From: an uncultured Lachnospiraceae bacterium
GTDB lineage: Bacteria; Bacillota; Clostridia; Lachnospirales; Lachnospiraceae
DNA length: 64,000 nucleotides
Reading direction: 5' to 3'
NCBI GenBank assembly: GCA_910577955.1
Contig: CAJTNC010000003.1
Span: 118,106 to 182,105, forward strand
Shown here: piece by piece, positions 43,551 through 51,883 of the stretch
How the letters are laid out: every line of letters begins with the position of its first letter
Numbering within the stretch: the first letter of the stretch is position 1
Translations under genes and position numbers: made by a program
Notes under the pieces: model-generated
Seen by the model: the letters and a program-made list of their open reading frames with translations, nothing else
Told to the model about the DNA's origin: nothing
Databases searched by the model: none

Positions 43551-44431
43551 AAGAACGCAAAGGATATTCCGTGATCAAAAAAGCATATTTGATTTTTTAT
43601 AATTTCAACAGACAGATGACGATAAAAAATATCAGTTCTTTTGCGGCCAGCACAGCTTTTTTTCTGTTTATTTCTCTGATCCCGATCCTGTATCTGGTCT
43701 GTTCGATCCTGCCTTATGTGAATATTACGCAGGAGTTTTTGCAGGATTCCATCGATGCTGTTTTGCCGGGGGTGATCGGGATGTTTTTAAATTCCATCAT
43801 CGCCGATGTATACAGGCAGTCTGCCGGAGGGATTTCGTTGGCGGTGCTTGTGATGTTGTGGTCTGCCGGCAAAGGGATGATGGCGCTCATGCGGGGATTA
43901 AATGCGGTCAATGAGGTGGAAGAGGGAAAAAATTATTTCTATGTCCGGTTTATTGCGGCATTTTATACGATCCTGCTGATTCTGGCAATCATTATTTCCA
44001 TCGGTATCAGCGGTTTCGGGAAATATATCGTAAAAATTTTTTTTGATCGTATACCGGGGATGAGCATACTGGCTTCCCTGCTTGGGCGGTTTCAGTTTAT
44101 TTATTCGTGGATCGTCCTGACTTTGCTGTTTATGTTGATTTACAGTTATGTGCCGGGAAAAAGGCAGAAGTTCCTGATGCAGATGCCAGGAGCTGTTTTT
44201 ACCGCGGTGATCTGGAACGGCTTTTCCCTTGTTTTTTCGGTATATCTCGAGTATTTCGGGGACTTCGGCATATACGGATCTCTTGCGACGGTGGTCATTG
44301 TACTGCTTTGGCTCTACAGTGTGAGTTACATCGCAATGATCGGAGCACATATCAACAGGTATTTTAAGCCGACGAATGAATATATTTGCGGGAGAGTAAG
44401 GCGGAAAAGCGGATTGAAGAGAAAAGGATAA
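43547..44431 (+). CDS. YihY/BrkB-family membrane protein
   Basis: A 294-residue inner-membrane protein with six hydrophobic segments of the YihY family (once misnamed RNase BN). Characteristic stretches are SFAASTAFFLFISLIPILYLV and FGIYGSLATVVIVLLWLYSVSYIAMIGAHINRYF. Its biochemical role is unknown. It appears to start at TTG 43547, overlapping the SpoIID stop as TTGA, with GGGGAG upstream; this implies translational coupling to the sporulation-type gene. The mgtC-like gene follows after 18 bases. Confidence 0.88.
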   Translation: MKERKGYSVIKKAYLIFYNFNRQMTIKNISSFAASTAFFLFISLIPILYLVCSILPYVNITQEFLQDSIDAVLPGVIGMFLNSIIADVYRQSAGGISLAVLVMLWSAGKGMMALMRGLNAVNEVEEGKNYFYVRFIAAFYTILLILAIIISIGISGFGKYIVKIFFDRIPGMSILASLLGRFQFIYSWIVLTLLFMLIYSYVPGKRQKFLMQMPGAVFTAVIWNGFSLVFSVYLEYFGDFGIYGSLATVVIVLLWLYSVSYIAMIGAHINRYFKPTNEYICGRVRRKSGLKRKG

Positions 44432-44449
44432 AGGAAAAGGGAAGAACAT

Positions 44450-45148
44450 ATGAAAGTGGTGATGGCAGGCAGTTTCATAGGCGAGCAGTTGGTGTTCTTC
44501 AGTCGAATCGTTTTCGCGATGTTATGCGGAGGGATCATCGGGATTGAGAGACAGCAGAGGATTAAAGTGGCGGGAACAAGAACCCATATGATGATTTCCA
44601 TGGCCGCAGCGCTGATGATGATCATCTCAAAGTATGGTTTTCTGGATGTGATAGGGACTGCGGGAGTTTCCTGGGATGTGTCCAGAATTGCAGCCAGCAT
44701 CATTACCGGTATCGGCATTTTGGGCGGCATCATCATCACGGGGAAACAGGGGCATGTCAGCGGCACGACTACGGCGGCGGGGCTGATGGCAACCATCGCG
44801 GTCGGGATGGCTTTCGGCGCCGGCATGTACGGGATGGGAATCAGTGTGACCGTACTGATACTGATTATGCAGTATCTGCTGCACCGCAATCTCTGGATCG
44901 TCAAACACACGATCAGGGCGCAGGTGGTTTTTCATATAGAACATGATGCGGGAGAGTACGAAAAAGTGTTGGAAAAGCTGGAACAGTACCATATCCATGT
45001 ACAGCAGTTCAGGTGGGAAAAGATAAACGGTGAATCCTTCCATATCAGCTGCCATGTGACTATTCCGGCCCATTACACAAAAGAAGAAATTATATCTATT
45101 TTTGCAGGAATGCCGGAAACGGAAAATTTTGAGATCGTTTACATATAG
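44450..45148 (+). CDS. MgtC/SapB-family membrane protein
   Basis: A 232-residue protein with four to five N-terminal membrane segments containing RIVFAMLCGGIIGIERQQRIKVAGTRTHMMISMAAALMM and GTTTAAGLMATIAVGMAFGAGMYGMG, the MgtC signature, followed by a cytosolic ACT-like domain (about 160-232). MgtC proteins modulate Mg2+ homeostasis and F-ATPase in some bacteria, but the molecular function here is unknown. It likely shares a transcript with spoIID and the yihY-like gene. Confidence 0.9.
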   Translation: MKVVMAGSFIGEQLVFFSRIVFAMLCGGIIGIERQQRIKVAGTRTHMMISMAAALMMIISKYGFLDVIGTAGVSWDVSRIAASIITGIGILGGIIITGKQGHVSGTTTAAGLMATIAVGMAFGAGMYGMGISVTVLILIMQYLLHRNLWIVKHTIRAQVVFHIEHDAGEYEKVLEKLEQYHIHVQQFRWEKINGESFHISCHVTIPAHYTKEEIISIFAGMPETENFEIVYI

Positions 45149-45172
45149 AATGACTTCTATAATTTGCGGCTT

Positions 45173-46168
45173 TTAATCTGTTTTGTCAGTAATATCTGAA
45201 ATGGCAGATATATTTTCTGTATCGCAATTAAAATGATAATGTTTCCGCAGGATATCCAGACCTTCCTCAGGGGTATAAAAGAACTGATTATCGCATTTGT
45301 CAGCAACTTTTCTGTCGGAATTTGTGTCGGTATTTCTGAAATCTTTTAAAGTCAGATCATAGACGGCTTTCAGCCGTTTGTTTAAGTATTTACTGTCGGA
45401 GAAGCCGCTTTCCAGACAGATATCAGTGACGCTTCTGTCTGTCTTTTTTAACAGAAGGAGAGCATGTTCAAACCGCAAGGAATTGAGATATTCCTGAAAG
45501 GACATTTTTGCAGCATCTTTAAACAGGTGAGATAGATAGGTCATAGAGAGGTTTTCGGCTTTAGCTAAGGAGGATAAGGTTATTTTTTCTGTATAATGCT
45601 GATGGATATAGTTGATGATTCGTGTAAAACGCCGTTCTTTTTCTTTTGAGTGAAAGACATTTGATTCATTTTCAAGGTGATATGGTACAAACGAGATAAA
45701 GTAGGAGAATAAGCGGTAGAGATCGCTCACGCAGCGCAGTTCAAAACCTTCGTTGTTCCGACAGTAATTATATCCAAGATTTAAACAAACATGGATCATA
45801 TCCAATGCTTTATTAAAAGGAGTTATCGAGGTTACGTTGGCCGTGTCAAACTGAATATGTCGAATAGCCGGATAGTGAGCGGAACAAAAGGAAGGGTCCG
45901 CTTGAATGGCAAGCAGAACACAATAGTCTTGCACACTGTACAACATATGAAAAGTATCCGGATTGAACAGCGCGATCTCACCGGGGCCAATAATAAAGTC
46001 TTCGGTTAGAGTTTTGACATGTAAGTTCCCTTCGATTACCTGAATGATTTCAAAATCATGGTGAGTGTGCGGCATACGATAGGTTAACCGAGAGAGAAAA
46101 AAATTGATGTTGTTTACACGGGTATGGGATATTTTCTCATACTCATTTTTTTGTTGACTATCGAACAT
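45173..46168 (-). CDS. AraC-family transcriptional regulator
   Basis: A 331-residue regulator with an N-terminal cupin sensor domain (HTHHDFEIIQVIEGNLHVKTL...GPGEIALFNPDTFH) and a C-terminal double HTH of the AraC type (about 195-290: ITLSSLAKAENLSMTYLSHLFKDAAKMSFQEYLNSLRFEHALLLL, SVTDICLESGFSDSKYLNKRLKAVY). The cupin probably senses a sugar. It is divergent from the Gfo/Idh-aldolase operon and separated by 205 bases containing tandem palindromes, so it most likely activates that operon. GAAGGGGG precedes its start; a TATAAT on the minus strand at 46207-46212 may be its -10. Confidence 0.92.
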   Translation of the reverse strand: MFDSQQKNEYEKISHTRVNNINFFLSRLTYRMPHTHHDFEIIQVIEGNLHVKTLTEDFIIGPGEIALFNPDTFHMLYSVQDYCVLLAIQADPSFCSAHYPAIRHIQFDTANVTSITPFNKALDMIHVCLNLGYNYCRNNEGFELRCVSDLYRLFSYFISFVPYHLENESNVFHSKEKERRFTRIINYIHQHYTEKITLSSLAKAENLSMTYLSHLFKDAAKMSFQEYLNSLRFEHALLLLKKTDRSVTDICLESGFSDSKYLNKRLKAVYDLTLKDFRNTDTNSDRKVADKCDNQFFYTPEEGLDILRKHYHFNCDTENISAISDITDKTD

Positions 46169-46308
46169 GCAAATACCCCCTTCGAAATTGTAACATGTCT
46201 TTTTTTATTATAGTACATAAAAGGTTTACCGGGAATATTTTTTGATTAAAAAAGCAAACTTGTCGTAATGTGACAGCAACAAACGCATAGATGAAGAGTC
46301 ATTTGTCC

Positions 46309-46349
46309 TATATAGTTTACTTATCGATAAGGATATGATTCATGAATCA
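46309..46349 (+). promoter_or_regulatory. Tandem palindromes at sugar operon promoter
   Basis: A TATATA/TATAGT -10-like stretch (46309-46316) is followed by two perfect palindromes: CTTATCGATAAG (46320-46331) and TGATTCATGAATCA (46336-46349). The first would cover the start of transcription. No clear -35 is present, as often seen at activator-dependent promoters. Confidence 0.5.
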
Positions 46350-46373
46350 ATAAAAAGAAAAGGAGAGAGGCGG

Positions 46374-47513
46374 ATGAGGAGCAGATTAAACTATGGAATG
46401 GTGGGAGGCGGTCCGGATGCGTTCATAGGGGACGCTCACAGGAAAGCTATCAGTCTGGATAATACGGCAGATCTGGTTGCAGGCTGCTTTTCAAGGACAC
46501 CGGAAAAAACAAAAAAGCAGGGACAGGTTCTGGGGATAGAGAGTAACCGATGCTATGCAAGCTACAGCGAAATGGCTGAAATGGAGGCGGAGCGGGAAGA
46601 CGGAATTGACTTTGTGGTTGTGGTGACACCGAACAATACGCATTATGAGGTGTGTAAAGCATTTCTTGAGGCCGGAATTCATGTTGTCTGCGATAAACCT
46701 TTGGTGACAGAGAGTAAGCAGGCAGAGGAACTAAAAGCGATTGCGGATGAAAAGGGATTGCTGTTTATGGTTACATACACCTATGTAGGTCATGTCACTG
46801 CTAAATACATACGGGATCTGATTGCCGGAGGAGAGATTGGCACAGTGAGGACTGTGATGGCGGAATATCCTCAGGGATGGCTTTATGATGAGAAAGATAA
46901 CGGAGGAAAACAGGGAGTCTGGAGATGCGATCCCGCTCAATCCGGAAAGGTCAATTGTCTCGGCGATCTCGGGACGCATGTGGAAAATGCGGTTGCTACT
47001 ATGACTGGGCTGAAAGTAAAGAGAATTCTTGCAAAAATGGATGTTGTTGTGCCGGGAAGAGTTCTGGATGATAATGATCAGGTTCTTGTGGAATACGATA
47101 ACGGTGCGACAGGTGTGAACTGGACATCACAGTTTGCTATCGGATGCGATAACAGCTTGAGAGTCAGGATCTATGGCTCAAAGGGAACCATTCTCTGGTT
47201 TCAGGAGAGATGTGAGGAAGTGACGCTGATCGGCGAAGACGGGGTATCCCGAATCATTCGGAGGGGAAACGGGGCAGTCACTGCGTCGGCAGGAAAATAT
47301 GGCCGGCTGCCCGCCGGACATACGGAGGGATGGCTGGAATCTATGGGAAATCTGTACGATAGTTATGGAGAATGTGTGAGAGCCAAAAAGGATGGCACAT
47401 TTAAGCCTGAGATGATCGACTATCCGACGATAGAAGAGGGAATTGCCGGATTAAAGTATGTGGAAGCATGTCTGGAAAGCAACGAAAAGGGTAATATTTG
47501 GGTAGAATTATAA
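46374..47513 (+). CDS. Gfo/Idh/MocA-family oxidoreductase
   Basis: A 379-residue NAD(P)-dependent sugar or inositol dehydrogenase. The Rossmann glycine motif is in YGMVGGGPDAFIGDAHRKA; DFVVVVTPNNTHYEVCKAFLEAGIHVVCDKPLVT is the EKP-type catalytic lysine motif (here DKP), and LGDLGTHVENAV carries the conserved acid/His. It oxidises or epimerises a sugar hydroxyl; the substrate is unknown. ATG 46374 has AAAGGAGAG; an earlier in-frame ATG lies in the palindrome. First gene of the AraC-linked operon. Confidence 0.92.
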   Translation: MRSRLNYGMVGGGPDAFIGDAHRKAISLDNTADLVAGCFSRTPEKTKKQGQVLGIESNRCYASYSEMAEMEAEREDGIDFVVVVTPNNTHYEVCKAFLEAGIHVVCDKPLVTESKQAEELKAIADEKGLLFMVTYTYVGHVTAKYIRDLIAGGEIGTVRTVMAEYPQGWLYDEKDNGGKQGVWRCDPAQSGKVNCLGDLGTHVENAVATMTGLKVKRILAKMDVVVPGRVLDDNDQVLVEYDNGATGVNWTSQFAIGCDNSLRVRIYGSKGTILWFQERCEEVTLIGEDGVSRIIRRGNGAVTASAGKYGRLPAGHTEGWLESMGNLYDSYGECVRAKKDGTFKPEMIDYPTIEEGIAGLKYVEACLESNEKGNIWVEL

Positions 47514-47529
47514 AGGAGGGAGAATACAA

Positions 47530-48528
47530 ATGGCCAGACCGGTAACATTATTTACGATTCAATGGGGAGATTTACCGTTGGAAGAGATGTGTAGACAGGC
47601 ACAGGAGATGGGATATGAAGGGTTAGAGCTGTCTGCGTCACATTTGGATATGAGACGAGCAGCAATAGAACCCGCATATGTGAAAGAAGTACAGGCACTC
47701 CTGAAAAAATATGATCTGGGATGCTGGGCGATCAGCAATCACCTCGCGGGACAGTGTGTTGCAGACAGTATCGCCTCCGTATATGATACACGATTAGATG
47801 GTTTTGCACCCGCGGAATTTGCAGGAAAACCTGAGGAGATTCAGAAATGGGCGATTGATGAAATGAAGGCTACGGCTCATGCTGCTAAGGCTATGGGAGT
47901 GAAGGTGGTAACATTTTTTATGGGATCGCCAATTTGGAAATATTGGTATTCATTTCCTCAGACATCTGAGAAAATGATCGAGGAAGGATATCAGACAATC
48001 AAAGAACTTTGGAGCCCCATTATGGATGAATTTGATGCCTGTGGTGTTAAGCTTGCGTTGGAGGTACATCCTACGGAAATTGCGTTTGATTATTGGAGCA
48101 CAAAGAAATTGCTGGAAGTATTTGATTACAGGCCAACGTTGGGAATCAACTTTGATCCGAGTCATCTGATCTGGCAAGGGCTTGATCCGGCGGTATTTCT
48201 GTTTGACTTTGCGGATCGCATTTATCATGTACACGTGAAGGATACAAAATTGAATCTGAACGGAAGAAACGGTATTCTGGGATCTCATATCACATTCGGT
48301 GATCAGCGCAGAGGATGGAATTTCGTGTCTCCGGGGCATGGGGATGTAGATTTTGATAATATCATCCGTGTATTGAATCAGATTGAGTATAATGGACCGC
48401 TTTCCATAGAATGGGAGGACAGCGGGATGGAGAGAATCTTTGGGGGAACGGAAGCCTGTGCTTTTACTAAAAAGATAAATTTTTCACCATCGGATGTAGC
48501 ATTTGACGACGCATTAAAGAATAATTAA
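47530..48528 (+). CDS. Sugar-phosphate isomerase/epimerase-like TIM barrel
   Basis: A 332-residue AP-endonuclease-2/xylose-isomerase-like TIM barrel of the type found as IolE, IolI or D-tagatose epimerase relatives. Metal-binding acids are expected in LALEVHPTEIAFD (Glu), LGINFDPSHLIWQG (Asp, His), YHVHVKDTKL (His, Asp) and LSIEWEDSG (Glu). It may isomerise, epimerise or dehydrate the product of the preceding dehydrogenase. It follows 16 bases after that gene with AAAGGAGGG. Confidence 0.88.
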   Translation: MARPVTLFTIQWGDLPLEEMCRQAQEMGYEGLELSASHLDMRRAAIEPAYVKEVQALLKKYDLGCWAISNHLAGQCVADSIASVYDTRLDGFAPAEFAGKPEEIQKWAIDEMKATAHAAKAMGVKVVTFFMGSPIWKYWYSFPQTSEKMIEEGYQTIKELWSPIMDEFDACGVKLALEVHPTEIAFDYWSTKKLLEVFDYRPTLGINFDPSHLIWQGLDPAVFLFDFADRIYHVHVKDTKLNLNGRNGILGSHITFGDQRRGWNFVSPGHGDVDFDNIIRVLNQIEYNGPLSIEWEDSGMERIFGGTEACAFTKKINFSPSDVAFDDALKNN

Positions 48529-48584
48529 AAGAACAAATTCCAAAACAAATAAAAAGCAGTGGATTATGAAAGGAGAGATAGCAT

Positions 48585-49619
48585 ATGTCAAAATTCAGAT
48601 TTTCAGTAGGACCGTGGAACGTACATACCGGAGCGGATTCTTATGGCCCCGAGACAAGAGAAGATATCCCGGTGGAAGAGAAATTTAAAAAGTTTGCAGA
48701 GATGGGTTTTTCTGCAATTCAGTTTCACGATGATGATGCGGTGCCGAACATCAATGATTACACGGAAGAGGAAATCAAAGAAAAGGCAAGGGAACTGAAA
48801 AAGACACTGGATAAATACAACCTGAAAGCGGAATTTGTTGCGCCCCGACTTTGGATGGATGAGCATACGGCGGACGGCGGATTCATGAGCACATCTGAGA
48901 AGGACAGGGAGTATGCGATGTGGAGGGCTTATCGCTCCATTGATATTGCAAAGGAACTGGGAACAGATATGATCGTACTGTGGCTCGCGAGAGAGGGCAC
49001 GCTGTGCGCAGAATCAAAATCGCCGGTTTGGGCAACAGAAATGCTGATTGAAGCGATCAATAAGATGCTTCGTTACGATTCAAAGATCCGCGTATGTATC
49101 GAACCCAAACCAAATGAGCCCATTGACAGAAGTATCTGCGGAACAATCGGGCATGTTATGGCAATCTCGGCAGCAACTATCGACCCTTCCCGTGTGGGCG
49201 GTAATCTGGAGAGCGCGCATGCGATTCTGGCGGGGCTTGATCCTGCCCATGAGATCGGATTTGCGCTGGCAATGAATAAGCTGATGACTGTTCATTTGAA
49301 CGATCAGAACGGTATCCGCTATGATCAGGATAAGTCTTTTGGTGTGGAAAACCTCCGTGCAGCGTTTAATCAGGTGAAAGTGCTCAAGGAGAACGGATAC
49401 GGGGATAACGGCGAGTATGTGGGCCTTGATGTGAAGGCGATGCGCACAACAAAAGACGAGGATTCCTACAAACATCTGGAAAACAGCCTGAAAATATTTA
49501 AAGCGTTGGAAAAGAAAGTGGATCGGTTTGACTATGAGTTCCAAAAAAAGTGTGTGGAAAATCGTGATTTTGAGGGACTCGAAATGTATGTGATGAATCT
49601 TCTTATGGGGGTGGAATAA
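48585..49619 (+). CDS. Xylose-isomerase-like sugar ketol-isomerase
   Basis: A 344-residue TIM-barrel protein close to xylose isomerase: GFSAIQFHDDDAVP is the equivalent of the catalytic HD-x-D loop, RVCIEPKPNEP is the xylose-isomerase metal motif, and VHLNDQN and VGLDVKAMR are the remaining metal-binding strands. It is shorter than typical XylA (about 390-440) and lacks a neighbouring xylulokinase. It probably converts an aldose to a ketose for the kinase and aldolase encoded next. The substrate cannot be read from the sequence. Confidence 0.85.
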   Translation: MSKFRFSVGPWNVHTGADSYGPETREDIPVEEKFKKFAEMGFSAIQFHDDDAVPNINDYTEEEIKEKARELKKTLDKYNLKAEFVAPRLWMDEHTADGGFMSTSEKDREYAMWRAYRSIDIAKELGTDMIVLWLAREGTLCAESKSPVWATEMLIEAINKMLRYDSKIRVCIEPKPNEPIDRSICGTIGHVMAISAATIDPSRVGGNLESAHAILAGLDPAHEIGFALAMNKLMTVHLNDQNGIRYDQDKSFGVENLRAAFNQVKVLKENGYGDNGEYVGLDVKAMRTTKDEDSYKHLENSLKIFKALEKKVDRFDYEFQKKCVENRDFEGLEMYVMNLLMGVE

Positions 49620-49628
49620 TTCAGTCGT

Positions 49629-50753
49629 ATGGGAAAGAAAAAAGTAATAGCGGCAGGTCACATCTGTCTGGATATTACGCCTGTTTTTCCGGAAAACGGG
49701 GTTTTGCATCTTAAAGATGTTCTGTCGCCGGGAAAATTGGTGGAAGTGAAGGAGGCGGACGTGCATACCGGCGGTTGCGTGGCCAACACGGGACTGGCGA
49801 TGAAGAAGCTGGGCGCGGATGTCACGCTGATGGGAAAGATCGGAAGAGATGCATTCGGGGATATGATCATGAATATCCTGAGACAGCATGATGCGGAGTC
49901 GGGGATGCTGCGCTCGGAGAATTTTTCCACATCTTATTCCGTGGTGATTGCGGTGCCGGGAATCGATAGGATGTTTCTGCACAATCCGGGGGCGAATAAT
50001 GAATTTCGGGCGGATGATATTCCGGAAGATATCTTAACGGATATCTCGCTGTTTCACTTTGGCTATCCGCCGATTATGAAAGCCATGTATGAAAATAACG
50101 GATCGGAGCTGGTGAAGCTGATGAAGCGGATGAAAGCCGCAGGAATCGCCACGTCTATGGATATGGCGGCGGTGGATGCGGCTTCGGAAGCCGGAAGAGC
50201 CAACTGGGAGAAAATCTTAGAGCTTACGCTTCCGTTTGTGGATTTCTTTGTGCCCAGTGCAGAAGAATTGTGCTTTATGTTGGATAGAAAACTATTTGAA
50301 GAATGGCAGCAAAGGGCAGAGGGCGGAGATATCACAAAATATCTGGATGTGGAGGCGGACATCAGACCCCTTGCGGACAAGTGCTTAAAACTGGGAGCGA
50401 AAGTGATTCTGATCAAATGCGGGGCGCCGGGAATTTATTACCGCACAGCAGACAGGAAAACTCTTGAATCTATAGGGGGAGACCTCATACCGGAGCCGGA
50501 AAAATGGGCAGATTTGGAAGGGTTTGAGAAAAGCTACGTTCCGGAGAAGATCGTCTCGGGGACAGGAGCCGGGGATACCAGCATCGCCGCTTTTCTGACG
50601 GCGGTGTTGGAAGGATTTGAACCGGCGGAATGCCTGCGGTTTGCGACGGCGATGGGAGCCTGCTGCGTTGCGGATTACGACGCTTTGAGCGGTTTAAAGT
50701 CCTTTGCTGAACTGCTGGAAAAAATAAAGCAGGGCTGGAAAAAGCAAGGATAG
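49629..50753 (+). CDS. PfkB-family carbohydrate kinase
   Basis: A 374-residue ribokinase-like sugar kinase. The N-terminal AAGHICLDITPVFPEN and HTGGCVANTGLAMKKLGADVTLMGKIGRDAFGD are the PfkB first signature; VSGTGAGDTSIAAFLTAVLEGF is the second with the catalytic Asp. Its 374 residues are longer than usual (about 310), with an inserted region near 205-240. It most likely phosphorylates the ketose made by the isomerase before aldol cleavage. It starts nine bases after the isomerase stop. Confidence 0.92.
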   Translation: MGKKKVIAAGHICLDITPVFPENGVLHLKDVLSPGKLVEVKEADVHTGGCVANTGLAMKKLGADVTLMGKIGRDAFGDMIMNILRQHDAESGMLRSENFSTSYSVVIAVPGIDRMFLHNPGANNEFRADDIPEDILTDISLFHFGYPPIMKAMYENNGSELVKLMKRMKAAGIATSMDMAAVDAASEAGRANWEKILELTLPFVDFFVPSAEELCFMLDRKLFEEWQQRAEGGDITKYLDVEADIRPLADKCLKLGAKVILIKCGAPGIYYRTADRKTLESIGGDLIPEPEKWADLEGFEKSYVPEKIVSGTGAGDTSIAAFLTAVLEGFEPAECLRFATAMGACCVADYDALSGLKSFAELLEKIKQGWKKQG

Positions 50754-50772
50754 ATTTAGAAGAGGTGACACA

Positions 50773-51618
50773 ATGTTAGTCAATATGAATGAGATATTAC
50801 TTCCTGCAAAGAAAGGCGGTTATGGAGTCGGATTTTTCAATGCGGTGAATGTGGAGATGGCCCGGGCCATCATTGAGACGGCGGAAGAAATGCATGCTCC
50901 GGTGATGGTCGGAACGGCGGAAGTCCTTCTGCCTGTCACGGCCTTTGAGAGGGTGGCGGAATATCTGATCCCGATGGCAAAAAAAGCTGCGGTTCCGGTG
51001 TGTGTCCACTATGACCACGGTTTGACTTTTGAAAGATGTATGGAAGCACTGCAGCTTGGGTTTACTTCCGTCATGTATGACTGTTCCACCGTTTCCTATG
51101 TGGAGAATGTGGAAAAAGTTGCGGAGATGGTGAAAATCTGTCATGCCATGGGCGTGACGGTGGAGGGAGAGCTCGGGCATGTCGGGGATAACGCAGGGGC
51201 CGGAAAACTGGAAAATCCCAGTGATTACTTTACGGACCCCGATACTGCCGCGGACTTTGTCACAAAAACCGGTGTGGATGCTCTGGCTGTGGCGGTGGGC
51301 AACGCCCACGGGGATTATGCGTTCCCGCCGAAGCTGGACTTTGAGCGGATTCAGGTGATCTCCGAAAAAACTGATCTTCCGCTGGTGCTGCACGGCGGCT
51401 CCGGTCTTTCCGATCAGGATTTTAAAAGGGCGGTAAAGCTCGGCGTGTCCAAAGTGAATATTTTTACGGATATCGACAAGGCCGGTAAACGCGGAATTGA
51501 GGCCGGTATCGCGGCGGGCGAAAAATCCGTGACTGGTCTTATCCCTTATGAGATTGCGGAGATGAAGAAAGTTGTGAGGGAAAAGATGGAGCTCTTCGGA
51601 TCGGTTGGGAGAGCATAG
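50773..51618 (+). CDS. Class II ketose-bisphosphate aldolase
   Basis: A 281-residue zinc-dependent aldolase of the FbaA/GatY/KbaY/IolJ family. Zinc and phosphate residues are visible in CVHYDHGLTFERCMEAL (His), VEGELGHVGDNAG (Glu), LALAVGNAHGDY (His) and LVLHGGSGLSDQDFKRAVKLGVSKVNIFTDI (His, phosphate-binding Gly-Ser and Asn). It cleaves a ketose phosphate to DHAP plus an aldehyde. As last gene of the AraC-linked operon it completes the pathway to central metabolism. Confidence 0.92.
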   Translation: MLVNMNEILLPAKKGGYGVGFFNAVNVEMARAIIETAEEMHAPVMVGTAEVLLPVTAFERVAEYLIPMAKKAAVPVCVHYDHGLTFERCMEALQLGFTSVMYDCSTVSYVENVEKVAEMVKICHAMGVTVEGELGHVGDNAGAGKLENPSDYFTDPDTAADFVTKTGVDALAVAVGNAHGDYAFPPKLDFERIQVISEKTDLPLVLHGGSGLSDQDFKRAVKLGVSKVNIFTDIDKAGKRGIEAGIAAGEKSVTGLIPYEIAEMKKVVREKMELFGSVGRA

Positions 51619-51640
51619 CTAGGGTTGTGACCTGCAGAAG

Positions 51641-51693
51641 CCTGTCAGATGTGAGCGGTCCATATCCTGTTATGGCCGCTCGCATCTGACAGG
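51641..51693. repeat. 23-bp near-perfect hairpin after the aldolase gene
   Basis: CCTGTCAGATGTGAGCGG-T-CCATA pairs with TATGG-CCGCTCGCATCTGACAGG around a six-base loop, with one G-U pair and one bulge. No T-run follows, so it is not a normal terminator; one comes 40 bases later. Confidence 0.75.
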
Positions 51694-51733
51694 ATGCCGC
51701 AGAGCGGAATGTTATTGAAAATGCTGATCAGAA

Positions 51734-51770
51734 AAATGTCCTGAAGGGTAGAAACTTCGGGGCATTTTTT
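51734..51770 (+). terminator. Terminator of the sugar operon
   Basis: A roughly 13-bp stem, AAATGTCCTGAAG (51734-51746) with CTTCGGGGCATTT (51755-51767, two G-U pairs), followed by a T-run. Confidence 0.85.
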
Positions 51771-51788
51771 ATGCAGGCCTGAGATTTC

Positions 51789-51806
51789 TTTACAACTTTG
51801 CAACAG
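51789..51806 (+). promoter_or_regulatory. Response-regulator box upstream of the TCS
   Basis: TTTACAACTTTGCAACAG contains hexamers TTTACA and GCAACA in direct orientation with 11-base periodicity, as in OmpR/PhoB-family boxes. TTTACA can also be the -35 for a -10-like TGATAA (51812-51817). The same box recurs at 53964. Confidence 0.6.
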
Positions 51807-51883
51807 TCCTGTGATAAAATATGAAATATCCGGCAGGCGTGTATGAAAGCCTGCGGAATATAGGGAAAGGGATGGTTGTTCAA

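Noticed and set aside
46374..49619. C-glycoside deglycosylation system (DgpA/DgpC-like)
   Set aside because: A dehydrogenase and TIM-barrel pair is present, but no gene for the small DgpB-type partner subunit is found and the kinase and aldolase do not fit.
46374..51618. Inositol catabolic operon
   Set aside because: IolA, IolB and IolD are missing and a xylose-isomerase-like gene is present, so the similarity is only in enzyme types.
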